A DNA stretch of 64,000 nt from Oceanicaulis sp. BBD 1991-10 (GCA_001657295.1 LYSW01000002.1:37495-101494), one strand, 5' to 3'. Positions 17,826-26,625 are shown, counted from the stretch's first letter. A program made the numbers and translations. The notes: generated by a model not told the origin, from the sequence alone.

Positions 17826-18430
17826 TGCGGCCCGCGCCGGCGCCCGAGGACATCCTCGCCTTCTGGTTCGAAGAAGCCGGCGCTATGCGCTGGTATAAAG
17901 TCGATCCGGAGTTCGACGCCCTGATCCGGCGCAAATTCGGGCCGTGGCTGCACGGCTTTCGCGATGTGGACCGGGTCGCCGGCGACGCCTGGCTCGCCGC
18001 CCCGCGCTCGGGCCTGGCTCTGGTGGTCGCGCTGGATCAGTTTCCGCGCAATATCTGGCGCGGCTCGAACGCCGCTTTCGATCTCGATCCGCTGGCGCGT
18101 GAGGCGGCCGGCGTGATGATTGATCGCGGCTTCGATCTGGAGCTGACCGACGCCGAGCGCGCCTTCGTCTACATGCCCTTCATGCATTCTGAAGACATTG
18201 AGGATCAGCACCGCTGCGTCGAGCTCGCCGCAGAGCGCCTCCCGGCCGCCGACACGACATTGCGCCACGCCGAGCTGCACCGCGAAGTGATCGAGCGCTT
18301 CGGGCGCTTTCCCTACCGCAATGCGGCCCTGGGCCGTGAGACCACGCCGGAAGAGCAGGCCTATCTGGACGAGGGCGGATATGCGCCCGGCTCAAAACGC
18401 CCGGCAAAATCGACCGAAGGGCAGGAGTGA
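17825..18430 (+). CDS. DUF924 family protein
   Basis: 201 residues. It opens with PEDILAFWFEEAG and carries the DUF924 hallmarks DQFPRNIWRG (about 64-73) and MPFMHSEDIEDQ (about 118-129), then RFGRFPYRNAALGR. All-helical, cytosolic, and of unknown biochemical function. Its ATG shares a base with the stop of the acyl-CoA synthetase, so it is probably co-translated. That linkage hints at lipid metabolism but is only contextual. Confidence 0.88.
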   Translation: MRPAPAPEDILAFWFEEAGAMRWYKVDPEFDALIRRKFGPWLHGFRDVDRVAGDAWLAAPRSGLALVVALDQFPRNIWRGSNAAFDLDPLAREAAGVMIDRGFDLELTDAERAFVYMPFMHSEDIEDQHRCVELAAERLPAADTTLRHAELHREVIERFGRFPYRNAALGRETTPEEQAYLDEGGYAPGSKRPAKSTEGQE

Positions 18431-18528
18431 CGCGGCGGAAAATCATCTAAGAGTTTGAATTATAATAGTTCTGTTTCGGCAGGGCGCTTGCACCGGGCGG
18501 TGTGAACCCCCGCTCTGGAGCTTGTCCC

Positions 18529-18759
18529 ATGCCTGCCGCCCGCGCCTCCCGCATCACGCCTGAAGATATCCGCATCATCGCCTTCACCCTGGTTGAGCGC
18601 CACGGCGCCCAGGCGCTGGGCTATGCCGACCAGGCGGTGTGCGAACTGGACGATAAGGGCGAAACCGAATGTGCGGACGCCTGGCGCGCGCTGCGCTGGG
18701 AGATTGAAGACGCGCTCTACGGCCGGATCGGACGCGAAACGCCGATCGCGCTGAACTAA
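18529..18759 (+). CDS. Small conserved-looking protein, unknown
   Basis: 76 residues from the ATG at 18529 (GGAG eight bases upstream); an earlier GTG at 18502 is less well placed. The protein looks like one helical domain: ITPEDIRIIAFTLVERHGAQA, then YADQAVCELDDKGETECADAWRALRWEIEDAL. Short alphaproteobacterial proteins with this pattern (helix, D/E-rich turn, W-rich helix) are common and uncharacterised. It is four bases upstream of the SDR gene and probably co-transcribed with it. Confidence 0.7.
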   Translation: MPAARASRITPEDIRIIAFTLVERHGAQALGYADQAVCELDDKGETECADAWRALRWEIEDALYGRIGRETPIALN

Positions 18760-18763
18760 ATCG

Positions 18764-19519
18764 ATGCCGGATCAGAAGACGGCGCTGGTCACCAATTGCA
18801 CCGACTTCGCCGGCCCGGCGGCGGTCGACGGCCTGACGAATGCGGGCTGGCGGGTTTTCGCCCATGACCGCAGCTTCGACGATGACACCGCCTGGGAGCG
18901 CTTCGCCGGCTCGCGGCCTGGCCTGAAGCGCATCTCAGCGCGCGATCCCGAGGCGGTCATCGCGGAGATATTCGATCGGGCGGCGCGGCTCGACGCCCTT
19001 GTCAGCAATGATCACTGGCCGGCGAAATCGGCGCCGGCGCAGACCCTGCCGGTCGCCGATCTGCGCGCCAATCTGGAGCGGCTGGTCGTCGATCCCTTCG
19101 TCCTGATCGGTGCGGCGATCCCGCATTTCAAAGTCCAGGGCGGGGGCAATGCGGTGATGATCACGTCCAACCGGACACGCCTGCCGCAAGCCGGCGCGGC
19201 GATCCCCGACGCCGCCCGCGCCGGACAGAACGCCCTGGTGAAATCCCTCGCCATCGAGCTGGCGGAGCACGGCGTGGCGCTCAACGCCATCGCCCCGAAT
19301 TTCCTGTATTCGGAAGCCTATTATCCCAAGGCGATCTTTGAAGAGACCGAGGCGGGCCGCGCCCATGTGCGCGAGTGCGTGCCGGTCGGGCGGCTGGGCG
19401 CGCCGGACGAAATGAGCGAGCTGGTTGTTTTCCTGGCCGGCGCCCGGTCCCGCTTTTTGACCGGCGCGATCATCGACTGGTCCGGCGGCTGGCCGGCGGG
19501 CGCGCCAAGGCCGGTATAG
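18764..19519 (+). CDS. Halohydrin-dehalogenase-like SDR lacking catalytic Tyr
   Basis: 251 residues. A Rossmann-fold SDR, but the nucleotide-binding glycine motif is replaced by TNCTDFAGPAA, and SND (81-83) replaces the usual NNAG. These changes, plus ARAGQNAL (about 151-158), AIAPNFLYSEAYYP (about 175-188) and the C-terminal LTGAIIDWSGGWP, match halohydrin dehalogenases (HheC type) and not NAD(P)-dependent reductases. HheC uses Ser-Tyr-Arg. Here Ser135 and Arg152 align, but the Tyr position is Pro148, so dehalogenation by the known mechanism is unlikely. It may be a non-catalytic or repurposed paralogue. It follows the small 18529 gene. Confidence 0.75.
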   Translation: MPDQKTALVTNCTDFAGPAAVDGLTNAGWRVFAHDRSFDDDTAWERFAGSRPGLKRISARDPEAVIAEIFDRAARLDALVSNDHWPAKSAPAQTLPVADLRANLERLVVDPFVLIGAAIPHFKVQGGGNAVMITSNRTRLPQAGAAIPDAARAGQNALVKSLAIELAEHGVALNAIAPNFLYSEAYYPKAIFEETEAGRAHVRECVPVGRLGAPDEMSELVVFLAGARSRFLTGAIIDWSGGWPAGAPRPV

Positions 19520-19608
19520 GTCAAGCCGGTCCCGGACCTGGACAGGGCCTGCGGGCGTCTTGAAGAAGCGCCCCGCTGCGCCTCGAAAAAGACGCGTTAA
19601 AATTGTAT

Positions 19609-19640
19609 TTGACTCATATTTATTATTAAAGTTGTATTAT
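19609..19640 (+). promoter_or_regulatory. Candidate sigma-70 promoter of the protease gene
   Basis: TTGACT (19609-19614) is followed after 17 bases by TTGTAT (19632-19637) in an unusually AT-rich stretch. The -35 is good and the -10 is weak. It lies upstream of the papain-like protease and of a 22-codon open frame (19656-19724). Confidence 0.45.
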
Positions 19641-19752
19641 CGGAGTGGCGTTTTCATGCGTCTTCGCACTGCCCCTGTCTTGCAGGATCTGTGCGCCCTC
19701 AGACGGGTTTGGAACGGCTGCTAAGGCTGAATTTGAAACCGGAGGACGCGTC

Positions 19753-20715
19753 GTGGGACAAACGCAACACATTGATTTATCAGTCTCAAGCCCAACGAAC
19801 GCGCCGGACTTATCCCTCACCGGCACGCCGAGCGCATCCTTCGCCAGCAATTACTCCACTTGGGCGATTTATGATGGTGGCTCGATGACCTTCACGCTGA
19901 ATTTGCAGCATCAGCGCGGGGTCAATCTCATCTTCACCCTGTGCTCGACCATCAATAATGGCGTCGTCGATTGCCCGGTGAATATTTCAGTCAACGGCCA
20001 CAGGGTTGTCACCAATTGGCAATCCAGCAATCTGAATTTCTACAACTGGTCCTGGTATCTGGACCAATCCTTTATGACCAGCGGCGACAACACGATCACG
20101 ATCGAACTGGTTCCGGGCAGTCAGAACCGCGTCTTCGTGAAGGGGATCAGCGTGGTCGAATTCGACTGTCAGACACAGACTGAGTCGAACTGGTGCTGGG
20201 ATGCGACCGGGGTGAGCCTGGCGCTCTTCTATGATCCGACCTCGGGCTGGACGCAGTGCAAGTTCGCCAACCTGCATTTGGGTCAAACCGATTGCTGCAC
20301 CAATCCGAGTTCGTCAGCCTGCAATCAAGGCGCATGGCCCAACATTGCATGGCCGAAAATCATGCAGCTTGAGTCCAATATCACGGTCAGCCATGGCACC
20401 TCGTCGACCGGCACCCCGACGACATCGAGTACGGAGCTGACGAGCGTGACGAATGCGTTTCAGTCAAAGCTCAATGAATCCAACGTGGTGGGCTGCAATG
20501 TCGACTGGTGGCAGAGCAATGGATCCAGCTATTGGAGGGTCGGCGGGCATATCGTCATCGTGACCGGAATGAGCGGGAACCAGCAATATGTCACGGTGCA
20601 AGATCCCGCCACCGGATACCATGTGGTGAAGCTGTCTGACTTCGTGAACGCCTATGCAGGCCAGGGATATCTCGGCAATCAGTATTACACGAGCGGTCCG
20701 GTCGTGCCGGCCTAA
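19753..20715 (+). CDS. Papain-like (C39/C70-type) cysteine protease with N-terminal beta domain
   Basis: 320 residues from the GTG at 19753, chosen because GGAGG lies seven bases upstream; an in-frame GTG at 19645 overlaps its own weak ribosome site. There is no signal peptide. Residues about 1-135 look like a beta-sandwich (NTITIEL, VFVKGISVVEF). Residues 140-320 look like a papain-like protease: Gln142, Cys148 in NWCW, His266 in GGHIVIVTG, and Asp284 in VQDP. Extra cysteines (169, 181, 182, 190) recall AvrRpt2/C39-like proteases. The gene is visibly less GC-rich than its neighbours and has its own AT-rich promoter region, which suggests acquisition by transfer. It is followed 13 bases later by an unknown gene, probably a partner. 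Confidence 0.75.
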   Translation: MGQTQHIDLSVSSPTNAPDLSLTGTPSASFASNYSTWAIYDGGSMTFTLNLQHQRGVNLIFTLCSTINNGVVDCPVNISVNGHRVVTNWQSSNLNFYNWSWYLDQSFMTSGDNTITIELVPGSQNRVFVKGISVVEFDCQTQTESNWCWDATGVSLALFYDPTSGWTQCKFANLHLGQTDCCTNPSSSACNQGAWPNIAWPKIMQLESNITVSHGTSSTGTPTTSSTELTSVTNAFQSKLNESNVVGCNVDWWQSNGSSYWRVGGHIVIVTGMSGNQQYVTVQDPATGYHVVKLSDFVNAYAGQGYLGNQYYTSGPVVPA

Positions 20716-20728
20716 CTGAGGAACGGAT

Positions 20729-21307
20729 ATGGGAATCTCAACGCGATTTGAACCGGCGCCGCAGGCATCCTTGCTCGCGATAAAGGACGCAGCCGATCAC
20801 ATGGATGAAAGCGATCTGCCTGCCTTGGCGGCGACATTGCGCGCCACGCAAACGTCCGATGCCGCAAGACCGCACGGCGTTTATTCCATTCCCGTCGACG
20901 CCGCGCGCGACGGGACCGGTCTGGAGCACGCGGTACGGACTGGATGGCGGTATTTCGCGCCTGACAACCGGGCTATCGAAGTCCATGACGACGGCAGCGA
21001 GACCCATCGGTTCGGAGACATCAATTCAGGGCCTTTTGCAGAAGGCATGCATGATGCCCTTGAAGCTCTAAGCGATCCCTCACACGACGCGGTCGGGGAA
21101 TTCGTGGTGAGCTTCCTGCGCGTTCGACCGCTCAATGTCTTCGCCCTCTGGCTGAGGGGGGAGGACGGCGATCAGATTGTTCCGCTCGCACCGGCGCCTG
21201 CGCCCTTCGAGCCTAATGCGCTGCTGACGCCCGAGCAGTTCAATGCAGCGCTTCAAGCGGTTGCGCTGGACGTGAGAGACAATCCCTTCGCCACCCCGCC
21301 GCGATAG
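20729..21307 (+). CDS. Unknown protein paired with papain-like protease
   Basis: 192 residues; ATG at 20729 with GAGGA upstream, 13 bases after the protease stop, so the two form one operon. No signal peptide or membrane segment. It is acidic overall, with an N-terminal helical region (LLAIKDAADHMDESDLPALAATL), a middle beta-like region (about 50-140) and a proline-rich C-terminus (APAPAPFEPNALLTPEQF). I do not recognise a family. By position it could be an inhibitor, immunity protein, substrate or chaperone of the protease; none of these is shown by sequence. Confidence 0.65.
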   Translation: MGISTRFEPAPQASLLAIKDAADHMDESDLPALAATLRATQTSDAARPHGVYSIPVDAARDGTGLEHAVRTGWRYFAPDNRAIEVHDDGSETHRFGDINSGPFAEGMHDALEALSDPSHDAVGEFVVSFLRVRPLNVFALWLRGEDGDQIVPLAPAPAPFEPNALLTPEQFNAALQAVALDVRDNPFATPPR

Positions 21308-21336
21308 CGGCCCCGGCTGATCGCGCGCAGGCGGCG

Positions 21337-23082
21337 CTACCGCCCCGCCATCATCGCGTCGCGGACCGAGCGGAATTCATTGCCGTCATACCAGTTCGGC
21401 CAATCCTCGCTGTCGGTGACCTGGCGGGCGACGTCGTACATGAGGTCTGTGGACTGCACGAAGCCGCGCATGTCCCAGTCAGGATCGAACTCGTCCGACG
21501 GTTTGTGATAGCGGTCCAGGCGATAGCCGGCCTCGATCTGCGCGCCGTATTCCGCGCCCAGCTCTGCGTGAACCGAGCCTGAGTCCGCATACAGCATCGG
21601 CACGCCGCGGCGCGCGAGGGTGACATGGTCGGAACGGTAGAAATAGCCGGCTTCCGGATTGGGGTCGGGCGACAGATACATGCCCCGCGCCTCGGCTTCC
21701 TCCCGCAGGATGTCCTCCAGCTGAGAGGAGCCGTAGCCGATCACGACGATGTCTTCGGTGGGCCCGATCGGCAGCATGCCGTCGAAATTAAACCCGGCCA
21801 CGGTCTGGGTCAGCGGGATCAGCGGATTCTGGGCGTAGTATTCCGAGCCGAGCAGGCCCTGCTCCTCGGCCGTCACCGCGACGAAAATCAGCGAGCGCTC
21901 CGGCGGGGTTTCGGCGTTGGCGAAGGCTTGCGCCAACTCCAGGATCGCCGTGGTGCCCGTCGCATTGTCCACGGCGCCGTTATAGATTTGATCATCGCCG
22001 GCGAAGTTCAGCCGCTCGCCGATATGGTCCCAGTGGGCCATGAAAAGCACGTATTCATCCGGCCGGGTCGAGCCGCGCACCTGCCCTGCGACATTGTCCG
22101 AGCTTAATTCGCGCAATTCATTGGTCAGGGTCGCCGAGAGCTGTGCGCCGGTCATCTCGACCGGCGTGAAATCGGCCGTGGCGGCCAGCGCCGCCTGCTC
22201 GGCGAAATCCAGGCCGGCCGCTTCGAACAGCGCGATCCCGGTCTCTTCGGTCACCCAGGACTGGACGTCGACCATGTCGATATCCGCGCTGGAGGCGAGG
22301 ATGAATTGCGGCCCGGACCAGCTCGCGCGCACCGTGCCCCAGGGATAGCTGGCCGGCTCGGTCTGGTGGATGATGATGGCGCCTTCCGCGCCCTGTCGCG
22401 CGGCTTCCTCGAATTTATAGGTCCAGCGCCCGTAATACGTCATGGCTTCGCCGTTGAACGCCTCGCCGCGATTGATGAAGCCGGGATCATTGATCAGCAT
22501 GACCACGGTCTTGCCGGTCACATCCACGCCCTCATAGTCATTCCAGCCGAACTCCGGCGCCACCACGCCATAGCCGACCCAGACGAGATCGGAGTCTGCA
22601 AGGCTCACATCGGTCACCGGATTCTGGCTCCAGTATGTGACATCCTCCAATGCGGTCAGGCCCATGGCTTGCCCGTTGACGGTGATCTCATAGCTGGAGC
22701 GCGTCTCCTGCAGGGTGGACTCGATCAGCGGCACCGGCTGGAACCAAGTGCCGTTCACGCCCGCCGGCTCAAGGCCCGCACGCTCCATCTCCGTGGCGAT
22801 CCACTGGGCGGCCGGTTCGCCCTTTTCGCTGGCCGGTCCGCGCCCGCCGAAGCGATCGTCAGACAAGGTTTCGATGCGATAGCGGAAATCCGCCTCGGTG
22901 ATCGCAGGCTCGGTCGCCTGGTGGAAGGGCCAGTCCGCCGCCGGCTCGGCGGCGGCGGTCTGCGTCGCGGCGCCGGATTCGGCTTGCGTGGCGTCGGGCT
23001 CCGGCGCGCCGGTCTGCCCGCCGCCCGGATTGCATGCGGCGACCGCGATTGCGCATAGTGTTGATGTTATAAAATAACGCAT
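21337..23082 (-). CDS. M28 family metallopeptidase lipoprotein
   Basis: 581 residues. Signal peptide with lipobox (IAVAAC, Cys17), then a proline/alanine-rich linker to about 48. A PA (protease-associated) insert spans about 145-290. The M28 zinc peptidase core carries ligands in MAHWDHIGE (about 353), GAVDNATGT, AEEQGLLGSEYY (about 404) and YRSDHVTLA (about 490). Such enzymes are extracytoplasmic aminopeptidases. The C-terminal YHKPSDEFDPDWD motif is typical. It is transcribed alone, away from the catabolic block, and probably scavenges peptides. Confidence 0.92.
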   Translation of the reverse strand: MRYFITSTLCAIAVAACNPGGGQTGAPEPDATQAESGAATQTAAAEPAADWPFHQATEPAITEADFRYRIETLSDDRFGGRGPASEKGEPAAQWIATEMERAGLEPAGVNGTWFQPVPLIESTLQETRSSYEITVNGQAMGLTALEDVTYWSQNPVTDVSLADSDLVWVGYGVVAPEFGWNDYEGVDVTGKTVVMLINDPGFINRGEAFNGEAMTYYGRWTYKFEEAARQGAEGAIIIHQTEPASYPWGTVRASWSGPQFILASSADIDMVDVQSWVTEETGIALFEAAGLDFAEQAALAATADFTPVEMTGAQLSATLTNELRELSSDNVAGQVRGSTRPDEYVLFMAHWDHIGERLNFAGDDQIYNGAVDNATGTTAILELAQAFANAETPPERSLIFVAVTAEEQGLLGSEYYAQNPLIPLTQTVAGFNFDGMLPIGPTEDIVVIGYGSSQLEDILREEAEARGMYLSPDPNPEAGYFYRSDHVTLARRGVPMLYADSGSVHAELGAEYGAQIEAGYRLDRYHKPSDEFDPDWDMRGFVQSTDLMYDVARQVTDSEDWPNWYDGNEFRSVRDAMMAGR

Positions 23083-23269
23083 AATATCAGGCCCCTAGCA
23101 TTGTCAGGGGCCATGGTGCACTTGATGAACGAAGTCGCAAGAGGCTCGGTTTTATCGGCCCGGCCAAACATAGCGCGGCGCCGGCGCCTCAAATGGGTCA
23201 GCGCCCGGACCGCCTCCGGCGGCCGCGATGACGGCGGACCGGACGCATCTGTGTGCGATCTTCCGCCAT

Positions 23270-23290
23270 CCCCCGGCTTGTCCGGGGAAA
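23270..23290. repeat. Palindromic intergenic hairpin
   Basis: CCCCGG (23271-23276) pairs with CCGGGG (23282-23287) across CTTGT, followed by AAAA. GC-rich palindromes of this form recur as intergenic repeats in many alphaproteobacteria. It lies downstream of the CpcT-like gene on the minus strand and could also act as a weak terminator. Confidence 0.4.
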
Positions 23291-23318
23291 AGGCGCCGCA
23301 ACGATCAGGCGACGCGCC

Positions 23319-23999
23319 TTACTCCCCCACCCGGCGGAACTCATACGCTGCGCCGCCCGGCACCAGGAAGGCGTAGCCGCCGTCGGGCAGAATCCCTGCT
23401 TCGGAATAGCGGATGGCGTCCGGCGTGACGTCTATCGCGGCGAAGATGCCCATCTCGCGCCCGGAGCGCGTCGTGATGCGGCAGTCCTCGGGCGCGACCG
23501 TGAACCGAAGGCCGGCGTCGCCCAGCCTGTCCGGCTGCAGCGCGCAGCCGTCCGGATAGCCGATCAGGTCGTCGGCCGACAGCTCGGAGAAGGCGCCCGG
23601 TTCAGCCCCGCGGCCGGCATAGGGCGCGGCGTCGCGGAAGGTGAAAAAATCCATGCCGCCGGGGCGTCCGTCCTCGTTTTCGTGGAACACCCAAATGCGC
23701 TGGCGGCTGATTTCGCCGTCATCGCGGCGCCATTCCAGATACACGACGTGCTCGCCCAAGGCCGGCGCCTCGATGCGATAGAAATCCGCATATTGCAAAT
23801 CGAGCCAGTCATAGGGATGAGCCGCAGCGGGCGGACGTTTCAGGTCCTCAGGCGCGGCGTCATATTGCGCCTGGTTCGACCAAGACCCCGCCAGGTCTGA
23901 GAGCACCGCATCGACTGGGTATTGGGGCATGACGGTTTCAGCGCCTGTGGCGCAGGCGATCAGGCCTGACGCCGCGAGGCTGATCAGAACTCGTTTCAT
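23319..23999 (-). CDS. CpcT/CpeT-like secreted protein
   Basis: 226 residues. Signal peptide about 1-20 with a possible lipobox (GLIAC, Cys16). The mature part follows the CpcT/CpeT (chromophore lyase) pattern: LAGSWSNQAQYDA (about 36-48), a DFYRIEAP...YLEWRR beta segment, then a conserved GC (DLIGYPDGCALQ), a second Cys (PEDCRI), and a C-terminal YEFRRV strand. In cyanobacteria these attach bilins to phycobiliproteins; non-photosynthetic bacteria carry homologues of unknown function. Its ATG overlaps the amine oxidase stop (ATGA), so the two are co-expressed and probably act together outside the cytoplasm. Confidence 0.7.
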   Translation of the reverse strand: MKRVLISLAASGLIACATGAETVMPQYPVDAVLSDLAGSWSNQAQYDAAPEDLKRPPAAAHPYDWLDLQYADFYRIEAPALGEHVVYLEWRRDDGEISRQRIWVFHENEDGRPGGMDFFTFRDAAPYAGRGAEPGAFSELSADDLIGYPDGCALQPDRLGDAGLRFTVAPEDCRITTRSGREMGIFAAIDVTPDAIRYSEAGILPDGGYAFLVPGGAAYEFRRVGE

Positions 24000-25423
24000 G
24001 CGCCGGCCGCCTCCAGGATTTGCAGGGCGGCGCGTTCGCCGGCCTCCATGGCGGCCTCCATGCCGGTGTGCAGCTCGCCCATATGTTCGCCCGCGAGGTG
24101 CAGGCGTCCGGCGGGATCGGAAATCTTGCCGCCCCAGGCCGGCGCCTGACCGGGCTGATAATGCATATAGGCGCCGCCGGCGAGCGCGTTGCTGGCCGTC
24201 CAGCGCTGCACATGGCGCAAGCGCACGCGGCCCTCGCTGGCCGGCCGCAGGCGCGCGAGTTCGGATTGCGCCATCGCTTGCAGTTCAGCGTCGGCCATGG
24301 CGTCCGCGCTCAATCCGCCCAGCCCGTCAAGCCAGCAGACCAGATTGCCCGTCGGCGCGCCGTCCGCGGCGCGCTGGGCGAAGACGCGTTCCAGCGCGCT
24401 GTCGGTCCACATCTCCGGCGGCAAGCCGTCGCGCTCCCACCATGGGGTTTCGGCCTCCAGGTGCAGCTGGACGATGGGCGTATAGGCCATCTCGCCGACC
24501 GCGTCGCGCTGCCGCGGCGAGAAAGGCGCGTCGACCGCGAGGCCGCGCAAGACCGGGAAGGGCAGGCTGGAGACGATGAAGTCCGAGCGCAGCCTTGCGC
24601 CGTCCTGCATCTGCGCCATCGCGCCGCCTTCGTCGGCCTCGATGGCGCCGACCGCCGAGTTCAGCCGGACGTCCCCTGCGAGCGTCGCCGCCATGGCTTC
24701 AGGCAGGCGCTGGGAGCCGCCGGTCAGGCGCTCCGATCCGCCCAGCCCCCGCTCCTGGGCGTAGATCGCCAGCGAGCGGAACAGGTTGAGCATGGAATAG
24801 GTCGACAAATCCCGGGCGTTGAGCGCCACCTCCATCAGCCGCAGGGCTTCCTCATTGGCGCCTTGGCCGACCAGCCAGTCTCGGGCGGCGATGTCGGAGG
24901 CGGCGGCCGCCTCATCCATCCAGGCATAGACGTCCTCAAACGGATTGGCGCGCGCGGCGAGGGAGAAGAAAAGCCGCGTCGGCGGAATCGACCGCCAGGC
25001 CTCCGGCAATCCATTGGCGGGATGGTCCGCCCAATCTTCGGCCGCGATCAAGTCATCGCCCAGCGCCAGGACCTGGCCGTATCCGTTGGGCGGGAATGGG
25101 GCGAACTCCAGCCCGGCCTCGGCCGCCCGCGCCCGCACCCGGGCATAGGTCTGACCGACCTGCTGGCCCCCGGCCTCCGGCGCGCCGGGCAGATGATCCA
25201 GCGTCATCATGCGTCCGCCGATCCGGTCGGCCGCTTCGACGACGATCACCGACAGGCCGGCGGCCTCCAGCATCAAGGCGGCGTGAAGGCCGGACAGCCC
25301 GGCGCCGATGACGATCACGTCGGCGTCCTTGCGGCCCTGATCGCTGCGTGGTCCGCAGCCGATCAGCGCTGCGGCGCCGATGCTGGAAAATCCCGCCAGG
25401 ATCTGTCTACGAGAGATCGTCAT
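23996..25423 (-). CDS. Exported FAD-dependent amine oxidase
   Basis: 475 residues. The N-terminus has a twin-arginine-like start (RRQILAG) and a lipobox-like IGC at about 22-23, so Tat export as a lipoprotein is likely. FAD-binding GAGLSGLHAALML (about 40-52) and the R-G-G motif DRIGGRMM (about 67-74) follow. The C-terminal HLAGEHMGELHTGMEAAMEAGERAA is cut here to its idea: a second FAD contact ending EAGERAA. It belongs to the flavin monoamine oxidase family, which oxidises amines to imines or aldehydes with H2O2. It is divergent from the TRAP transporter and shares an intergenic region with operator site A, suggesting it converts an amine outside the membrane before uptake. Confidence 0.88.
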   Translation of the reverse strand: MTISRRQILAGFSSIGAAALIGCGPRSDQGRKDADVIVIGAGLSGLHAALMLEAAGLSVIVVEAADRIGGRMMTLDHLPGAPEAGGQQVGQTYARVRARAAEAGLEFAPFPPNGYGQVLALGDDLIAAEDWADHPANGLPEAWRSIPPTRLFFSLAARANPFEDVYAWMDEAAAASDIAARDWLVGQGANEEALRLMEVALNARDLSTYSMLNLFRSLAIYAQERGLGGSERLTGGSQRLPEAMAATLAGDVRLNSAVGAIEADEGGAMAQMQDGARLRSDFIVSSLPFPVLRGLAVDAPFSPRQRDAVGEMAYTPIVQLHLEAETPWWERDGLPPEMWTDSALERVFAQRAADGAPTGNLVCWLDGLGGLSADAMADAELQAMAQSELARLRPASEGRVRLRHVQRWTASNALAGGAYMHYQPGQAPAWGGKISDPAGRLHLAGEHMGELHTGMEAAMEAGERAALQILEAAGA

Positions 25424-25482
25424 GGTCTATCCCCTTGCCGCCGGCACGACACCATCGCAGGCTTGCGCCCGTTACGAAAACA

Positions 25483-25498
25483 AAATGATATATCATTT
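25483..25498. promoter_or_regulatory. Operator site A: perfect 16-bp palindrome (putative GntR site)
   Basis: AAATGATATATCATTT is a perfect palindrome in the intergenic region between the amine oxidase (minus) and the TRAP operon (plus). It contains the 10-bp core TATAYCMTTT (here TATATCATTT) that recurs at 31394, 38410 and 44433. Confidence 0.65.
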
Positions 25499-25545
25499 GC
25501 GTGCGAGCGCGCTTGGCCAAAAGCGCGCGGGGGAGATGAGGGCGG

Positions 25546-26625
25546 ATGCGTCGACGACATTTTCTGGGATTGGCGGGCGCCGCCGCCACGCTCGCCGCCT
25601 GCGGTGAAAGCCGGCCGGCGGGCGAGCTCTACGGCCGGGCCGTCGCTCAGGCGCCGCCGCGCACGCCCTGGGACGCGCAGTGGTCGAATTTCGCGCAGAA
25701 TGTCGCGCAGAACCCGACCATCCGGCTGGATTATTTCACCAAGGCGGAGCTCGGCGATGAGGAGCGCATGCTCCACGATCTGCGCCGCGGGCGATCCCAT
25801 ATCGGCGGCATGAGCCTTCAGGGCCTGGCCAGCTCCATGCCCGAGCTGACCATCGCCATGGCGCCCTATCTGTTCGACAGCCGCGAAGAGGTGGACTTCG
25901 TCTATGACGAATATCTCTTCGACATCGTCGACGAGCTGGCGGCGGCGCAAAATCTGAAGCTGCTGCAATGGGTCGAAGTGGGCTGGACGCATATGTTCGC
26001 GGACCGGCCCCTGACCGATCCCGACGCCGCGGCCGGGCTTCGCATGCGCACCAGCCCCAACGCCGCGGCGCGCTATTTCTGCGAGGCGGCGGGCATGGAC
26101 GCGATCCCGCTGGGCATCGCCGACGTCATTCCCGCCCTTCAGACGGGCCTGGTCCAGGGCGGTTTGTCCAGCGTCGTCTTCCACTTCTTTGCGACGCTTG
26201 ACCTGGCCACCGACTTCACGCTGACCCGGCACAGCTATGACACCGGCGCCATCGTCATCAACAAGGCCTGGTATGATGGCGCCACCGACGCCCAGCGCGC
26301 CACGCTGGACGGCGCCTGGGGTTCGGCGGCCTCGGCGCGCATGGGCGTGCGCATTCTTGAAGACGTGGTGACGGGCTGGCTGCGCGAAGGCGTGCAGCGC
26401 GACCGCGAGGGCAATGTGGTGCGTCCCCTGCGCACGACCTCAGGCTCGGAGATCTCCATTCACGATCTGACGCCGGATCAGCGCGCCGCCTGGAAGGCGC
26501 GCACGGTCAATGTGATCGACCGCCTCGTCGACACCATCGGCGGACGCTCGGCGGAGGTCTATGAGCAAATCCTGGCGGGCAAGGCCGCCTTCGCGGCGCG
26601 CGCCGCAGAGGGAGGCGAGGCATGA
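25546..26625 (+). CDS. dctP: TRAP transporter substrate-binding protein
   Basis: 359 residues. The N-terminus has RRRHFLG and a lipobox (TLAAC, Cys19), so it is a Tat- or Sec-exported lipoprotein, not the usual free periplasmic form. The DctP fold is clear, with the conserved GLRMRTSPNAAARYF segment (about 165-179), whose Arg normally binds a substrate carboxylate, followed by IPLGIADVIPALQTGLVQGG. It captures an organic acid for the DctQM membrane pair. The stop overlaps the dctQ start (ATGA). It is the first gene of the three-gene operon, about 50 bases after operator site A. Confidence 0.92.
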   Translation: MRRRHFLGLAGAAATLAACGESRPAGELYGRAVAQAPPRTPWDAQWSNFAQNVAQNPTIRLDYFTKAELGDEERMLHDLRRGRSHIGGMSLQGLASSMPELTIAMAPYLFDSREEVDFVYDEYLFDIVDELAAAQNLKLLQWVEVGWTHMFADRPLTDPDAAAGLRMRTSPNAAARYFCEAAGMDAIPLGIADVIPALQTGLVQGGLSSVVFHFFATLDLATDFTLTRHSYDTGAIVINKAWYDGATDAQRATLDGAWGSAASARMGVRILEDVVTGWLREGVQRDREGNVVRPLRTTSGSEISIHDLTPDQRAAWKARTVNVIDRLVDTIGGRSAEVYEQILAGKAAFAARAAEGGEA

